Below, piece after piece: positions 16,473 to 25,662 of a DNA stretch of 64,000 nt. Numbering within the stretch: the first letter of the stretch is position 1; each line of letters starts with the position of its first letter. The DNA comes from Halopenitus sp041821145 (GTDB lineage: Archaea > Halobacteriota > Halobacteria > Halobacteriales > Haloferacaceae), in assembly GCF_041821145.1 (NCBI RefSeq), contig NZ_JBGUBC010000005.1:62001-126000 (forward strand), given 5' to 3'. A model generated the notes under the pieces. The model saw nothing but the letters and a program-made list of their open reading frames with translations, was not told the origin of the DNA and did no database searches. The position numbers and the translations under genes were made by a program.

Positions 16473-17408
16473 ATGTCCCTGCGCGTGCGCTTCCTCGGGA
16501 CCGGCGGCGCAGTCCCGACGACCGAGCGGGCCCCGAGCGCCATCTACATCAACCGCGAGGGAGACCGCCTGCTTTTCGACTGCGGCGAGGGAACCCAACG
16601 ACAGATGATGCGATTCGGGACCGGCTTCTCGGTCGATCGCGTCTTCCTTACGCACCTCCACGGCGATCACATCCTCGGACTTCCCGGGCTGATCCAGACG
16701 ATGGACTTCAACGACCGGGACCGTCCACTTACGATCCACTGTCCGCCCAATACGACGCGAAAAATCGACGATCTGGTTCACGTCGCCGGCCACGATTCGT
16801 CCTTTCAGGTGCGGATCAAGGAGGCGGTCCCCGGAACCGTCGCGTTCGACGCTGAGGAGTACGAGGTTCGCGCCTTCGAGACTGCCCACCGCACGCGCTC
16901 ACAGGGGTACGTCATCGAGGAGGACGACCGTCTCGGCCGCTTCGATCGGCCGAAGGCCGAGGAACTCGGCGTCCCGTCCGGTCCGAAGTTCGGCCGGCTC
17001 CACGAGGGCGAATCAGTCGAACTCGAGGACGGAACGGTCGTTCGCCCCGAACAGGTCGTCGGCCCGCCGCGTCCCGGTCGGCGGGTCGTCTACACTGCCG
17101 ATACGCGCCCGCAGAATCGGACCGTCGAGGTCGCGGACGAGGCCGACCTGCTGGTTCACGACGCAACCTTCGCCGACGACATGGCTGAGCGAGCGCGTGA
17201 GACCGCCCACTCGACCGGCCGCGAGGCTGGCGAGATCGCCGCCAGATCCGCCGCGAAGCGACTCGCTCTCACCCACATCTCCTCGCGATATACCGGGGAC
17301 GCCTCACTGATAGAAGCCGAAGCCCGCGAGGCGTTCGATGGCGAGTGTTTCATCCCGAACGACGGCCAGACGGTGGAGGTCCCGTATCCGGACGCGGGAG
17401 ACGAGTAG
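16473..17408 (+). CDS. rnz: Ribonuclease Z (tRNA 3'-processing endonuclease)
   Basis: Metallo-beta-lactamase-fold endonuclease that cuts the 3' trailer from pre-tRNAs (311 aa, short-form RNase Z). The zinc motif HLHGDH is at 61-66, with further ligands in FETAHRTRSQGY, VYTADTRP, HDATF and LTHISSRY. The region between AHRTRS and the GPKFGRLHEG loop is the exosite and substrate loop. The start MSLRVRFLGTGGAVPT is family-typical. Confidence 0.95.
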   Translation: MSLRVRFLGTGGAVPTTERAPSAIYINREGDRLLFDCGEGTQRQMMRFGTGFSVDRVFLTHLHGDHILGLPGLIQTMDFNDRDRPLTIHCPPNTTRKIDDLVHVAGHDSSFQVRIKEAVPGTVAFDAEEYEVRAFETAHRTRSQGYVIEEDDRLGRFDRPKAEELGVPSGPKFGRLHEGESVELEDGTVVRPEQVVGPPRPGRRVVYTADTRPQNRTVEVADEADLLVHDATFADDMAERARETAHSTGREAGEIAARSAAKRLALTHISSRYTGDASLIEAEAREAFDGECFIPNDGQTVEVPYPDAGDE

Positions 17409-17476
17409 GACGTCCGTGGGCGGCAAGACGGGAGTCGCCGATCCGACCCCATTTCGATTGACCCCGCCGGCGTGGA

Positions 17477-17483
17477 GTATTTA
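17477..17483 (+). promoter_or_regulatory. TATA-like element deciding the start of the DUF460 gene
   Basis: GTATTTA centred about 28 nt before the GTG at 17508. It would lie within the coding region if the GTG at 17472 were used, which favours 17508. Confidence 0.4.
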
Positions 17484-17507
17484 CCCGTCGATCGCGTATC
17501 GCCGGAC

Positions 17508-19574
17508 GTGACTGCCGGGACCATCCGCGCCCTCGATCGGCCGGTGTTCGGGGTCGACGTGCAAAGCGGCGACGTTCGTGGTGATTCGCCGTCCTACGCC
17601 CTCGTGACCCTTACGCCGATCGACGAGGCTGACGAGGAGGAGGTACCTGACGCCGAGCTCCCCGACGTCGATGGACCGATCGCTCGGATCGACCGCGACG
17701 TCGTCTCCCTGCGAAAGCTCTTCCGGCTCATCGATGACCAGGAGCCGGCGCGGATCGCCACCGACAACGCCTACGAGTTGGCTGCCGACAAGGGCGAACT
17801 CGTTCAGCTCCTTCGATCGCTGCCGGACGGCACCCGACTCGTGCAGGTGACCGGTGCCGAGCGACCCGAACCTCTCTCGCGAGTCGCCTCCCGACATGGA
17901 ATCCCCCACGAATCCGACCCAATGGCTGAAGCGGAGGCCGCCGCCCGGCTCGCAGCAGTGAACGTCGGACACGAGGTGACGGCTTTCACCGACGAGACGA
18001 GGGTGAAGGTCGCTCGTGGCCGCTCGACCGGGAAGGGTGGGTGGAGCCAGGACCGCTATACCCGCCGGATCCACGGGAACGTCAAAAAGCGGACCCGCCA
18101 GGTCGAATCCGAACTCCGGTCGGCGAACCTCGAGTACGATCGTGAGGTGACCGAGAAGTACGGGGGCTATTCGAACGCCATCTTCACGGTCTCGGCGCGC
18201 CCCGAGAACATTCCCATCTCGAGTTCGCGCGCCGGAGACGTCCGCGTCGAGATCGAACGCGAGCGACGCGACGGCATCGAGTTCGGACCGTTGGTGGAGC
18301 GCCGCGATCACGTCATCGTCGGGATCGATCCGGGCACGACCACGGCGGTGGCCGTCGTCGGCTTCGACGGAACGGTCCACGACGTCCACTCGACGCGAAC
18401 CGCCGATACTGGCGACGTCATCGAATGGATCGTCGAACGCGGTCGGCCGGCGATCATCGCGGCGGACGTCGAGCCGATGCCTGATACCGTCGAGAAGTTC
18501 CGGCGGTCCTTCGACGCCGCCGAATGGATCCCCGACAGCGACCTCCCGATCGACGAGAAGCTCCATCGAACCCGGGAGATAGAAACCGAAAACGACCACG
18601 AGCGCGACGCGCTCGCGGCGGCCCTCTTCGCGCTCGACGATCACGCCGACCAGTTCGACCGTATCGCCGAAAAGACCCCACCGCGGCTCGATCGGGACGC
18701 CGTAATCGCCCGCGTGATCGCGGACGAGCAGTCCGTCGAGTCTGCCATTGTCGACCTCCGGGACGACGCGGACCCGGGCGGAACGAACGGCGATGGTGGG
18801 GGCGACGGAACAAGCGACGGAGACGAGGAGTCGGACGAGCCGGATCTCAGCGAGGAGGAACGCGAGATCCGGCGGCTCCGCGACCGTGTCGACCGGCTGG
18901 AGGGTCACGTCGACGACCTTACCGACAAACTCGACGCGCGAGACGACCGGATCGATGACCTCGAGACGGAGCTCTCCGATGCCAAACGTAAAGAGCGGAT
19001 CGAGGCCCGTGAACGACGCTCGGTCTCCCGGCTCGAACGCGAGACGGATCGCCTTGAACGCGAACGCGACGAGGCCCGCGAACGGGTCGACGAACTCGAG
19101 GACAAACTCGAACGTCTCAAGGCGCTCTGGAAACTCGATCACTCCGATTTCACCGACGTTGCGGCGGGACGAGACCTCCTCGCGGTCAAGGTGGTCGAGC
19201 AGTTCACGCTCGATGCGATCGAGACCGCCGACCGCGAGTACGGACTGGCCCCCGACGACGTGGTCTACTTGCGGGACGCATCCGGTGCCGGACGCCGGAC
19301 TGCACTCCGACTCGCGGAGACGGAGCCGCGCCTCGTCCTCCGGGCGGGGAACCTCTCGGATGCAGCCGACGCAGTGCTTTTTGACGCGTCGATCCCGGTC
19401 GCGCCGGCCGATGACGTCACCATCCAAGAGGTCGACGAACTTGCGGTCGCCCGCGAAAGCGACGTGGAGGCCGCCATCGACGACTGGAAGCGGCGGGCCG
19501 AAAAGCGAGAGCGGGCACGGAACGCGGAGCTCGTCGATCAGATCATTTCGGAGCATCGCGCCGAGCGGTTGTGA
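17508..19574 (+). CDS. DUF460 protein: RNase H/RuvC-like domain plus coiled coil
   Basis: Conserved archaeal protein of unknown function (688 aa). Residues ~270-400 form an RNase H-like fold: VIVGIDPGTTTAVAVVGFDG supplies the first catalytic-type Asp, and later acidic residues (AADVEP; NDHERDALAAALFA) fit the RuvC/YqgF pattern. A KGGWSQDRYTRRIHGNVKKR segment near 170-195 is basic and may bind nucleic acid. Residues ~430-545 are an acidic Gly/Asp linker and a long heptad-rich coiled coil. The C-terminus holds an alpha/beta domain with VVYLRDASGAGRRTA. A Holliday-junction or RNA nuclease role is possible but unproven. GTG at 17472 is an alternative start. Confidence 0.82.
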   Translation: MTAGTIRALDRPVFGVDVQSGDVRGDSPSYALVTLTPIDEADEEEVPDAELPDVDGPIARIDRDVVSLRKLFRLIDDQEPARIATDNAYELAADKGELVQLLRSLPDGTRLVQVTGAERPEPLSRVASRHGIPHESDPMAEAEAAARLAAVNVGHEVTAFTDETRVKVARGRSTGKGGWSQDRYTRRIHGNVKKRTRQVESELRSANLEYDREVTEKYGGYSNAIFTVSARPENIPISSSRAGDVRVEIERERRDGIEFGPLVERRDHVIVGIDPGTTTAVAVVGFDGTVHDVHSTRTADTGDVIEWIVERGRPAIIAADVEPMPDTVEKFRRSFDAAEWIPDSDLPIDEKLHRTREIETENDHERDALAAALFALDDHADQFDRIAEKTPPRLDRDAVIARVIADEQSVESAIVDLRDDADPGGTNGDGGGDGTSDGDEESDEPDLSEEEREIRRLRDRVDRLEGHVDDLTDKLDARDDRIDDLETELSDAKRKERIEARERRSVSRLERETDRLERERDEARERVDELEDKLERLKALWKLDHSDFTDVAAGRDLLAVKVVEQFTLDAIETADREYGLAPDDVVYLRDASGAGRRTALRLAETEPRLVLRAGNLSDAADAVLFDASIPVAPADDVTIQEVDELAVARESDVEAAIDDWKRRAEKRERARNAELVDQIISEHRAERL

Positions 19575-20364
19575 CGGTCGCGTTCGTCGGGACGTGATCG
19601 ACGACGATCACGACCGATCGCACCGACCATCACGTTCCGGAAGGCGGCGAACGGACGAGTAGGACACAGCGATCGATGGATGGATCGGATCCGCCCGTCG
19701 GTTCCCGACTGTTTTCGTGGACCAGCGGCGATGTTGCGCTTGGCGCCGTCGTCAGCTGGGACGACGGCTCGCGTTGATCGGGTGAACCATGGACCGCTCT
19801 GGATGGTGGTGCCGATCGTCGATCGTACCGTTCGGAGCGGCGTTCATCCGTCGACCTCGGGTCGTGGCTCGTCTTGCCGAGATCGGTGTGAGGGATCGCG
19901 GGGCGTCATCCGATCCCTCCAGCGGTCCGGTCGTGGGCGGGCCCTCGATCGGACGGTGCGGACGTGCTTGAATTTCGTCCGTTCGCTTGCCGGTCGCGTC
20001 CGTCGATTGTGTTCTCGATCGCCGATCGGCGACTCGCAGGCATCTCGTCTCCGGGTTCGATGCGAGACGTCGGGTGATCGTGGTGTTCGTTACTATATGC
20101 CGTCCTCCGTCTAGTTTCATTTATTTACGATACGGTTCATTCCTGGACTACCGTTCATACTTTGATGTCTTATTCACGTGAGGATGAGATGATTGTCTAT
20201 CATATAAGCGTAATCCTTAAACAGATCCTATAATACACTCACATCTTAACTCCTCGTACGCTTCTCGCGTCGTTCGCGTTTCTGTCCCGTCCTCGCGTTT
20301 CTGTCCCGTCCTCGCGTTCCCGGTCCGTCCTGAGTTTCGAATTCGCGCGCGTCCCTCCCGGCGG
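19575..20364. other. Gene-free convergent intergenic region with AT-rich island
   Basis: 790 bp between two convergent genes. I see no ORF with haloarchaeal acidic composition; frames of 60-144 codons here are Arg/Ser-rich and read like noncoding sequence. Bases ~20090-20250 are strikingly AT-rich for this genome, with several TATA-like stretches (ATTTATTTACGATA, ATCATATAAGCG, CCTATAATACA). A 19-bp tandem duplication follows at 20281. It may hold an unannotated RNA, a remnant of transferred DNA, or nothing. Confidence 0.5.
20281..20318. repeat. 19-bp tandem duplication
   Basis: TCTGTCCCGTCCTCGCGTT occurs twice in direct succession, preceded by a partial copy end (CGTTCGCGTT) and followed by a diverged third copy (CCCGGTCCGTCCTGAGTT). 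It lies just 3' of the cysteine hydrolase gene. Confidence 0.9.
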
Positions 20365-20952
20365 TCACTCCGGATCGGATTCCGTGAGTTCCGCTACGAT
20401 CGAGTCGGTCGTGACGATCCGGGCGAACTCCCCCTGTAGATGTGCGAGCGCGCTTCGATGGACGAGATCGGCCTCGAACTGCTCGTCGTCGAGGCGGCGA
20501 TCGAAACTTGCGGTCGCGTCCCGAACCACGGTGACCTCGAACCCACGGTTCTGTGCCATCCGAACCGTCGTCGAGACGCAGTGATCGGTGGTGAGTCCAC
20601 AGACGACGAGTCTCTTGAGCCCACGTCGCTCAAGCCAGTCCTGCAGGTCCGTGTCCACGAACGCGCCGTTCACCCGTTTCGTGACGACACGTTCGCCGTC
20701 CGCGGGCTCGAACCCGGATTTGAACGCGAATCCTGACCGGTCGCTTCGAAGCGGCGAGTTCGGCTCTCTCGAGTCGTGGCGGACGTGGATCACTGGGAGG
20801 GCCGCCTCTCGCCAGGTGTCGAGTAGGCGTTTCGCGTGTTCCTCGGCTCCCGGATTGTTCCGCTCGCCCCATCCCGACTCGTCGAAACCGCGCTGGAAGT
20901 CGATCAACACGAGTACCGGCCGACCGGCGTCACCGTCCGTTTCCCGAGTCAT
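20365..20952 (-). CDS. Isochorismatase-like cysteine hydrolase
   Basis: Alpha/beta hydrolase of the isochorismatase/nicotinamidase superfamily (195 aa). The catalytic triad is visible: Asp18 (VLVLIDFQRGF), Lys92 (VVTKRVNGAF) and the nucleophile Cys125 in GLTTDHCVSTT with the preceding cis-peptide motif. Substrate not determinable; nicotinamide, N-carbamoyl amines and isochorismate are family options. Its ATG overlaps the stop of the upstream YqcI-like gene by 4 nt (ATGA), so the two form an operon. Confidence 0.88.
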   Translation of the reverse strand: MTRETDGDAGRPVLVLIDFQRGFDESGWGERNNPGAEEHAKRLLDTWREAALPVIHVRHDSREPNSPLRSDRSGFAFKSGFEPADGERVVTKRVNGAFVDTDLQDWLERRGLKRLVVCGLTTDHCVSTTVRMAQNRGFEVTVVRDATASFDRRLDDEQFEADLVHRSALAHLQGEFARIVTTDSIVAELTESDPE

Positions 20953-21782
20953 CGTGGCGATCCCACTGTCGGGGTCGGTGTCTGCTCCGCCAGCATCCGT
21001 GTCGATTTGGGGTGCTCTCGCGTGATCTCGATCGGTGGTTCATCGGGTGCTTTCGATTCGTCCTCCGAGAGCATGTACTGGACCCACTCGCGGTCGCCCT
21101 CATGGCCCCAGTCGCCGAGGTCGGCGTGGGGACAGACGCCATCGTAGTCCGACAGTCGGTCCTGGATGATCTCGCGGGCGCGTCCCCCCTTCTCGTGATC
21201 GGCGGTGACGTTCAGGTTCTCGAAGAGGGCCCGCGGCTGGAAGGTGATCTCCAGGCCCACCGGGCAGTAGCGGCTCTTCCGCTCCTCATAGAACGGCGCA
21301 CGACACGTCGGGAACATCGGCTCGCCGGCGAAACAGAACTCCCAGTATGGGTCGTCCGGGTCGGTCGGAATGTCCTCGGGCCACGGTTCGGGATCGTGCA
21401 CGTGGAGGAACTGGAGGACGTTCCAGAGATGCTCGTGGTACTCGGCCTCCGAGAGGCTCCCGTCCGGCGGCTTGAAGAACGTGACGAGCGAGGCGTGATC
21501 GTCGTATGTCGGGTAGACTTCGAGATACGAACGCAGCGTTCGACCGAGATTTAAAAGGGCCTCCGGGTCGGTCATCGAAGGAACGGCGGTGTAAAGCGGC
21601 GCTCCCGCCTCGACCGACCGCGCGCCGAAGTAACACGGAAACGGCGAGCCGTTCCGCTCGCCGAGCAGTCCCTCACGGAAACTCCTCCAGTGGGCTTGGA
21701 TCCACTCGGGGACGGTCCCCTCCTCGACGCGCGTTTCGATCGTTTCCTGTGTGTGTAGCCCGCCGGCGATCGGCTCGACCAT
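20949..21782 (-). CDS. YqcI/YcgG family protein
   Basis: A 277-residue protein of the YqcI/YcgG family of unknown function. Family traits include the FPCYFGARSVEAGAPLYTAVPS opening, the FFKPPDG segment, the repeated aromatic/acidic HLWNVLQFLHVHD block, the FCFAGEPMFPTCRAPFYEERKSR core and a late CPHADLGDWG. Conserved Cys and His residues in the core could bind metal or haem (inference). The ATG at 21782 is chosen over an in-frame GTG at 21806. It is the first gene of a two-gene operon with the cysteine hydrolase. Confidence 0.8.
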   Translation of the reverse strand: MVEPIAGGLHTQETIETRVEEGTVPEWIQAHWRSFREGLLGERNGSPFPCYFGARSVEAGAPLYTAVPSMTDPEALLNLGRTLRSYLEVYPTYDDHASLVTFFKPPDGSLSEAEYHEHLWNVLQFLHVHDPEPWPEDIPTDPDDPYWEFCFAGEPMFPTCRAPFYEERKSRYCPVGLEITFQPRALFENLNVTADHEKGGRAREIIQDRLSDYDGVCPHADLGDWGHEGDREWVQYMLSEDESKAPDEPPIEITREHPKSTRMLAEQTPTPTVGSPR

Positions 21783-21906
21783 GTCACGTGTTGCTGGTCG
21801 CGACACTTGCGTCTATCGACGGTTTTCGGATCGAGAGACCGCTCACGGACATCGAGGGCACCGCGCTTTCAGAAGTCATATCCGGACGGTCCCCGACCTG
21901 ACCCGT

Positions 21907-22896
21907 ATGGACGCCTACGAGTTGATCACCCGGAACGCTGCCGAGGTGGTCACGGAGGAGGAGATCGAGGCGCTGGCTGACGACCCCGACGGAAAGCGGG
22001 CGTACGTCGGCTATGAGCCCTCGGGCGTCCTCCATATCGGGCACATGCTCACCGCGAACAAGCTGATCGACCTCCAGGAGGCCGGCTTCGAAGTCACCGT
22101 CCTTCTCGCCGACGTCCACGCCTATCTGAACGAGAAGGGATCCTTCGAGGGGATCCGTCGGACTGCCGAACGGATGCGCGATCAGTTCATCGCCTACGGA
22201 CTCGACGAGGACAGAACGCAGTTCGTTCTCGGCTCCGATTTCCAACTTGAGGACGACTACACCCTCGATCTCCACGCGCTGGAGCTTGAGACGACGCTTG
22301 CCCGCGCCGAACGGGCCATGGCCGAGATCAAATCCGGCGACTCGGTGAAGGTCTCCCAGGCGGTCTACCCGTTGATGCAGGCGCTCGACATCCCGTATCT
22401 CGGCGTCGATCTCGCCGTCGGCGGCATGGAACAGCGGAAGGTCCACATGCTCGCACGCGACGTGCTCCCGAGCATCGATCGCCAGCCCCCGACGAGCCTG
22501 CACACCCCGCTCATCGCCGATCTCGCCTCCGGCATCGGGAAGATGTCCTCTAGTACGGGTGTCACCATCTCCATGGAGGACTCCACCGACGAGATCGAAA
22601 CGAAAGTGGAGAAGGCGTACTGTCCGCCCACGGCCGATCCCGAGTCCGATGAGGATGGACGAGAGCGGGAGAATCCGATCCTCCAGATCTTCGAATATCA
22701 CGTCTTTCCCCGATTCGATCGCGTCGTCGTCGAACGCCCGGAACAGTACGGCGGGGATCTCGATTACGAGACCTACTCCGAGTTGGAGGCCGATCTCGAG
22801 TCGGGCGAGCTTCACCCGGCGGACGCCAAATCCGCGCTCTCCTCGTACCTCGATCGCCTCATTGCGCCGGGACGCGAACAACTGCGGAACAGGTAA
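21907..22896 (+). CDS. tyrS: Tyrosyl-tRNA synthetase
   Basis: Class I aminoacyl-tRNA synthetase that charges tRNA-Tyr (329 aa, archaeal/eukaryotic short type). The HIGH motif is HIGH at 43-46, the KMSKS counterpart is KMSSS at 212-216, and YVGYEPSG (33-40) and QAVYPLMQALD (151-161) form the tyrosine pocket. A 15-residue acidic insert follows YCPP. The frame runs further upstream, but the ATG at 21907 with AGTCATATCC about 25-30 nt before it fits a leaderless start. Confidence 0.95.
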   Translation: MDAYELITRNAAEVVTEEEIEALADDPDGKRAYVGYEPSGVLHIGHMLTANKLIDLQEAGFEVTVLLADVHAYLNEKGSFEGIRRTAERMRDQFIAYGLDEDRTQFVLGSDFQLEDDYTLDLHALELETTLARAERAMAEIKSGDSVKVSQAVYPLMQALDIPYLGVDLAVGGMEQRKVHMLARDVLPSIDRQPPTSLHTPLIADLASGIGKMSSSTGVTISMEDSTDEIETKVEKAYCPPTADPESDEDGRERENPILQIFEYHVFPRFDRVVVERPEQYGGDLDYETYSELEADLESGELHPADAKSALSSYLDRLIAPGREQLRNR

Positions 22897-22937
22897 GACG
22901 TCGATCGAAGTTCGTCAGCCGACCGACGTCCGGCGGA

Positions 22938-22943
22938 TTTAAA
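22938..22943 (+). promoter_or_regulatory. TATA box of the aIF-1A gene
   Basis: TTTAAA 25-30 nt upstream of the ATG at 22968; the gene is probably transcribed separately from tyrS. Confidence 0.6.
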
Positions 22944-22967
22944 CCTCGACGGATCGAACCGGGGCCC

Positions 22968-23255
22968 ATGAGCGACGACGGTGACGGTCGGCGTGATCTC
23001 CGAATGCCTGACGACGACGAGGTGTTCGCGGAGGTCACCGACATGCTCGGCGCGAATCGCGTGAAAGTCCGATGTGCGGACGGCAAGGAACGCACCGCCC
23101 GCATTCCCGGCCGGATGCAAAAACGCATCTGGATCCGCGAGGACGACATCGTCCTCGTCGAACCGTGGGACTGGCAGGACGAGAAGGCCGACATCACCTG
23201 GCGCTACGAGAAGAACGAGGCGGACCAACTGCGCGAGGAAGGCCACATTCAGTGA
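22968..23255 (+). CDS. eif1A: Translation initiation factor aIF-1A
   Basis: OB-fold factor that binds the A site of the small ribosomal subunit and helps select the start codon (95 aa). The core EVFAEVTDMLGANRVKVRCADGKERTARIPGRMQKRIWIREDDIVLVEPWDWQ-like stretch is the canonical S1/IF1 domain, followed by a helical tail with DITWRYEKNEADQL as in archaeal homologues. The N-terminal acidic leader is short. Confidence 0.96.
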   Translation: MSDDGDGRRDLRMPDDDEVFAEVTDMLGANRVKVRCADGKERTARIPGRMQKRIWIREDDIVLVEPWDWQDEKADITWRYEKNEADQLREEGHIQ

Positions 23256-23360
23256 TCGTCGGCGCCGGATCCGTTCACCCACCGGAGTTCTTCGGCGTTC
23301 GGCTCTCGATCGGTTGTTTCGGACCGAAACCGTTTCACGCACCCTCTCGAAGCATTCTGC

Positions 23361-24983
23361 ATGCGCCTGCTTACGGACCGCGACGCCTTTCGTGACGTCG
23401 CAGTCGACGCGCCGGCGGGTGCCCGCGTCCCCGTCGAGGCGCGCCTTGAGATCCCCGATCCCTATCTCGGATATCGACGCGCCCGCAAGGGCCCCGGCGG
23501 CGTCTTTCTGGAGACCGCAGGCGGGCACCCCGGTTGGAGCTACTTCGGCGTCGATCCGGTCGAGCGCCTTCAGGTCTCCTCGGAGGCCGTTCTCGCCGAT
23601 CGCGAGCGCGTAATGCGGACCGACACTGCCTCTCACAACGCCGACACTTCTCCGACGCTTGCGGCCCTGGAGGAACTGGTCGCCGACGAGCGGCTGGTCC
23701 GGGGCGACTGTACGGTGCCGTACCCCTGTGGCGCCATCGGCTGGATCGCCTACGATGTCGCCCGTGAACTGGAGGATCTCCCCGAATCCGCCGTCGACGA
23801 TCGCGACCTGCCTCGGCTCCAGTTCGCAGTCTACGACACCCTCGCGGCGTGGGAATCCCCACAGGACTCACCCGTGGAGCTTCGAATCGTTCGGTGTCCG
23901 ACGGTGCCGGGCAGCGCCGAACACGGGACTGGTCTTGACGGTGCCTTCGAGCCCGACGACCTCGACGATATCGATCGGATCCACGCCGAGGCCGTCGAGG
24001 CGTTGGAGACGTTTGCCGACCGCATCAGGGATGGCGATCCTGACGTCGACTCCGCCCCGGTTTCGGCCGACGTGGCAACCTTCGAGAGCGACTGTGGACG
24101 CGACGCCTTCGGCGATCGCGTCCGCCGCGTGAAGGACTATGTCCGCGCGGGAGACACCTTCCAGGCGAACGTTTCCCAGCGGCTCGTCGCCCCCGCGGCG
24201 GTTCACCCGGTCGAGGCTTTCGATGCCCTCCGGCGCGTGAATCCTGCCCCCTATTCGGGACTGCTGGAGTTCGACTGGGACGGCCGCGGCGTCGACCTGG
24301 TGAGCGCCAGCCCGGAACTGCTGTTGGAACGGGACGGCGACCGCTTGGTGACCGAGCCGATCGCCGGCACGCGACCGCGCGGGGAGACGCCCGAGGCGGA
24401 CGCCGCTCTCGAGGCGGAGTTGCGTGCCGACGAGAAGGAGCGCGCCGAACACGCCATGCTGGTGGATCTGGAGCGCAATGACCTCGGAGCGGTCTGTGCG
24501 TTCGGCACCGTCGACGTGTCCGAGTACCGCCGTGTCGATCGCTACTCCGAGGTGATGCACCTCGTCTCACTGGTGGAGGGACGAGCGCGCGCGGACGTCA
24601 CCCTCGCCGACGCCGTGGCCGCCTGTTTCCCCGGGGGAACGATCACCGGCGCGCCGAAGCCGCGGACGATGGGGATCATCGACGAGGTCGAGGCGACCCG
24701 ACGCGGCCCCTACACCGGATCGATGGCGATCCTCGGGTTCGACGGCCGCGCGACGTTCAACATCCTCATTCGAACGCTCGTCCGTCACGCCGACGAGTAC
24801 CACCTCCGGGTCGGCGCCGGTATCGTCCACGATTCCGAACCCGACGCCGAGTACGACGAGACGCTCGATAAGGCCCGCGGACTCATCACCGCCGTCGACG
24901 AGGCGCTCGCCGACGAGGAACTGCGTGTGGAGACGCCCGCGTCGACGGATCGCGACCGCGATGGGAGGCCGACTGATGGCTGA
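23361..24983 (+). CDS. pabB: Aminodeoxychorismate synthase component I (chorismate-binding)
   Basis: Chorismate-utilising enzyme (540 aa). The C-terminal domain has FQANVSQRLVA, PAPYSGLLEFD, SASPELLLERDGDRLVTEPIAGTRPRG, DEKERAEHAMLVDLERNDLG and FPGGTITGAPKPRTMGIIDE, the active-site motifs shared by TrpE and PabB. The next two genes encode the glutaminase subunit and a class IV aminotransferase/lyase, which is the pabB-pabA-pabC order of p-aminobenzoate synthesis. That context, not the sequence alone, favours PabB over TrpE. The start is the ATG at 23361. Its end overlaps pabA by 8 nt. Confidence 0.85.
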   Translation: MRLLTDRDAFRDVAVDAPAGARVPVEARLEIPDPYLGYRRARKGPGGVFLETAGGHPGWSYFGVDPVERLQVSSEAVLADRERVMRTDTASHNADTSPTLAALEELVADERLVRGDCTVPYPCGAIGWIAYDVARELEDLPESAVDDRDLPRLQFAVYDTLAAWESPQDSPVELRIVRCPTVPGSAEHGTGLDGAFEPDDLDDIDRIHAEAVEALETFADRIRDGDPDVDSAPVSADVATFESDCGRDAFGDRVRRVKDYVRAGDTFQANVSQRLVAPAAVHPVEAFDALRRVNPAPYSGLLEFDWDGRGVDLVSASPELLLERDGDRLVTEPIAGTRPRGETPEADAALEAELRADEKERAEHAMLVDLERNDLGAVCAFGTVDVSEYRRVDRYSEVMHLVSLVEGRARADVTLADAVAACFPGGTITGAPKPRTMGIIDEVEATRRGPYTGSMAILGFDGRATFNILIRTLVRHADEYHLRVGAGIVHDSEPDAEYDETLDKARGLITAVDEALADEELRVETPASTDRDRDGRPTDG

Positions 24984-25662
24984 CGACGGTTCCGGATCCG
25001 ACGCGTCCACCCCTGCCGGAAGCAATGATGCCACACCTCCGACGATCGAGTGGCGTCCCGGAGCGGCCGACGGCGACGCGCGTATTCTGGTGATCGACAA
25101 CTACGACTCGTTCGTCTACAACCTCGTCCAGTACGTCGGCGAAGTCGCCGGGGCGGTGGCGGTCCGGCGCAACGACGCGATCACCATCGAGGCGATCCGG
25201 ACGATCGATCCGGACGGAATCGTGGTCTCGCCGGGTCCGGGTACGCCTGCGGAAGCCGGAGTCTCCGTTCCCCTCTTCGACCTCGAATACCCGACTCTCG
25301 GCGTCTGCCTTGGCCACCAGGCGCTTTGTGCCCGAAACGGGGCGACCGTCTCCCGTGCGCCCTCGGTGGTCCACGGAAAACCGTCGACCGTCTCCCACGA
25401 CGGCGATGGCATCTTCGCGGGGCTGCCGAACCCCATCGAAGTCGGCCGGTACCACTCGCTTCGGGTCGAACGTGGGACGCTTCCCGACGCGCTCGTTGAG
25501 ACCGCTCGCACCGAGGACGGCAGCGAGGTCGTGATGGGCGTCCGACACCGCGATCGCCCCCACGTCGGCGTCCAGTTTCACCCGGAAAGCGTGTTGACAC
25601 ACCACGGAAAGCGGCTGGTTCGAAACTTCGTCGATCTGTGTGAGACGGGAGGAAATCGATGA
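24976..25662 (+). CDS. pabA: Aminodeoxychorismate synthase component II (glutamine amidotransferase)
   Basis: Class I glutaminase that supplies ammonia to PabB (228 aa). The catalytic triad is visible: Cys111 in LGVCLGHQALC, and His202/Glu204 in GVQFHPESVLTHHGKRL; the oxyanion segment SPGPGTP is at 85-91. The first ~35 residues are a low-complexity acidic extension before RILVIDNYDSFVYNL. The start at 24976 overlaps the pabB stop; an upstream in-frame GTG (24925) would lie inside pabB. TrpG/PabA subunits can be shared between pathways, so a role in tryptophan synthesis cannot be ruled out. Confidence 0.86.
   Translation: MADDGSGSDASTPAGSNDATPPTIEWRPGAADGDARILVIDNYDSFVYNLVQYVGEVAGAVAVRRNDAITIEAIRTIDPDGIVVSPGPGTPAEAGVSVPLFDLEYPTLGVCLGHQALCARNGATVSRAPSVVHGKPSTVSHDGDGIFAGLPNPIEVGRYHSLRVERGTLPDALVETARTEDGSEVVMGVRHRDRPHVGVQFHPESVLTHHGKRLVRNFVDLCETGGNR

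Noticed and set aside
17481..19556. 691-codon open frame on the minus strand, antisense to the DUF460 gene
   Set aside because: High GC content opens long antisense frames; the plus-strand protein has clear domains and acidic bias, and the antisense product matches no family I know.
19680..20114. Several open frames of 60-144 codons in the gap at 20 kb
   Set aside because: Arg/Ser/Cys-rich translations without acidic bias, no family resemblance, no placed TATA box.
23361..25662. Naming the two genes trpE and trpG
   Set aside because: Sequence motifs are shared, but the coupled class IV aminotransferase fits pABA synthesis and no trp genes are adjacent.
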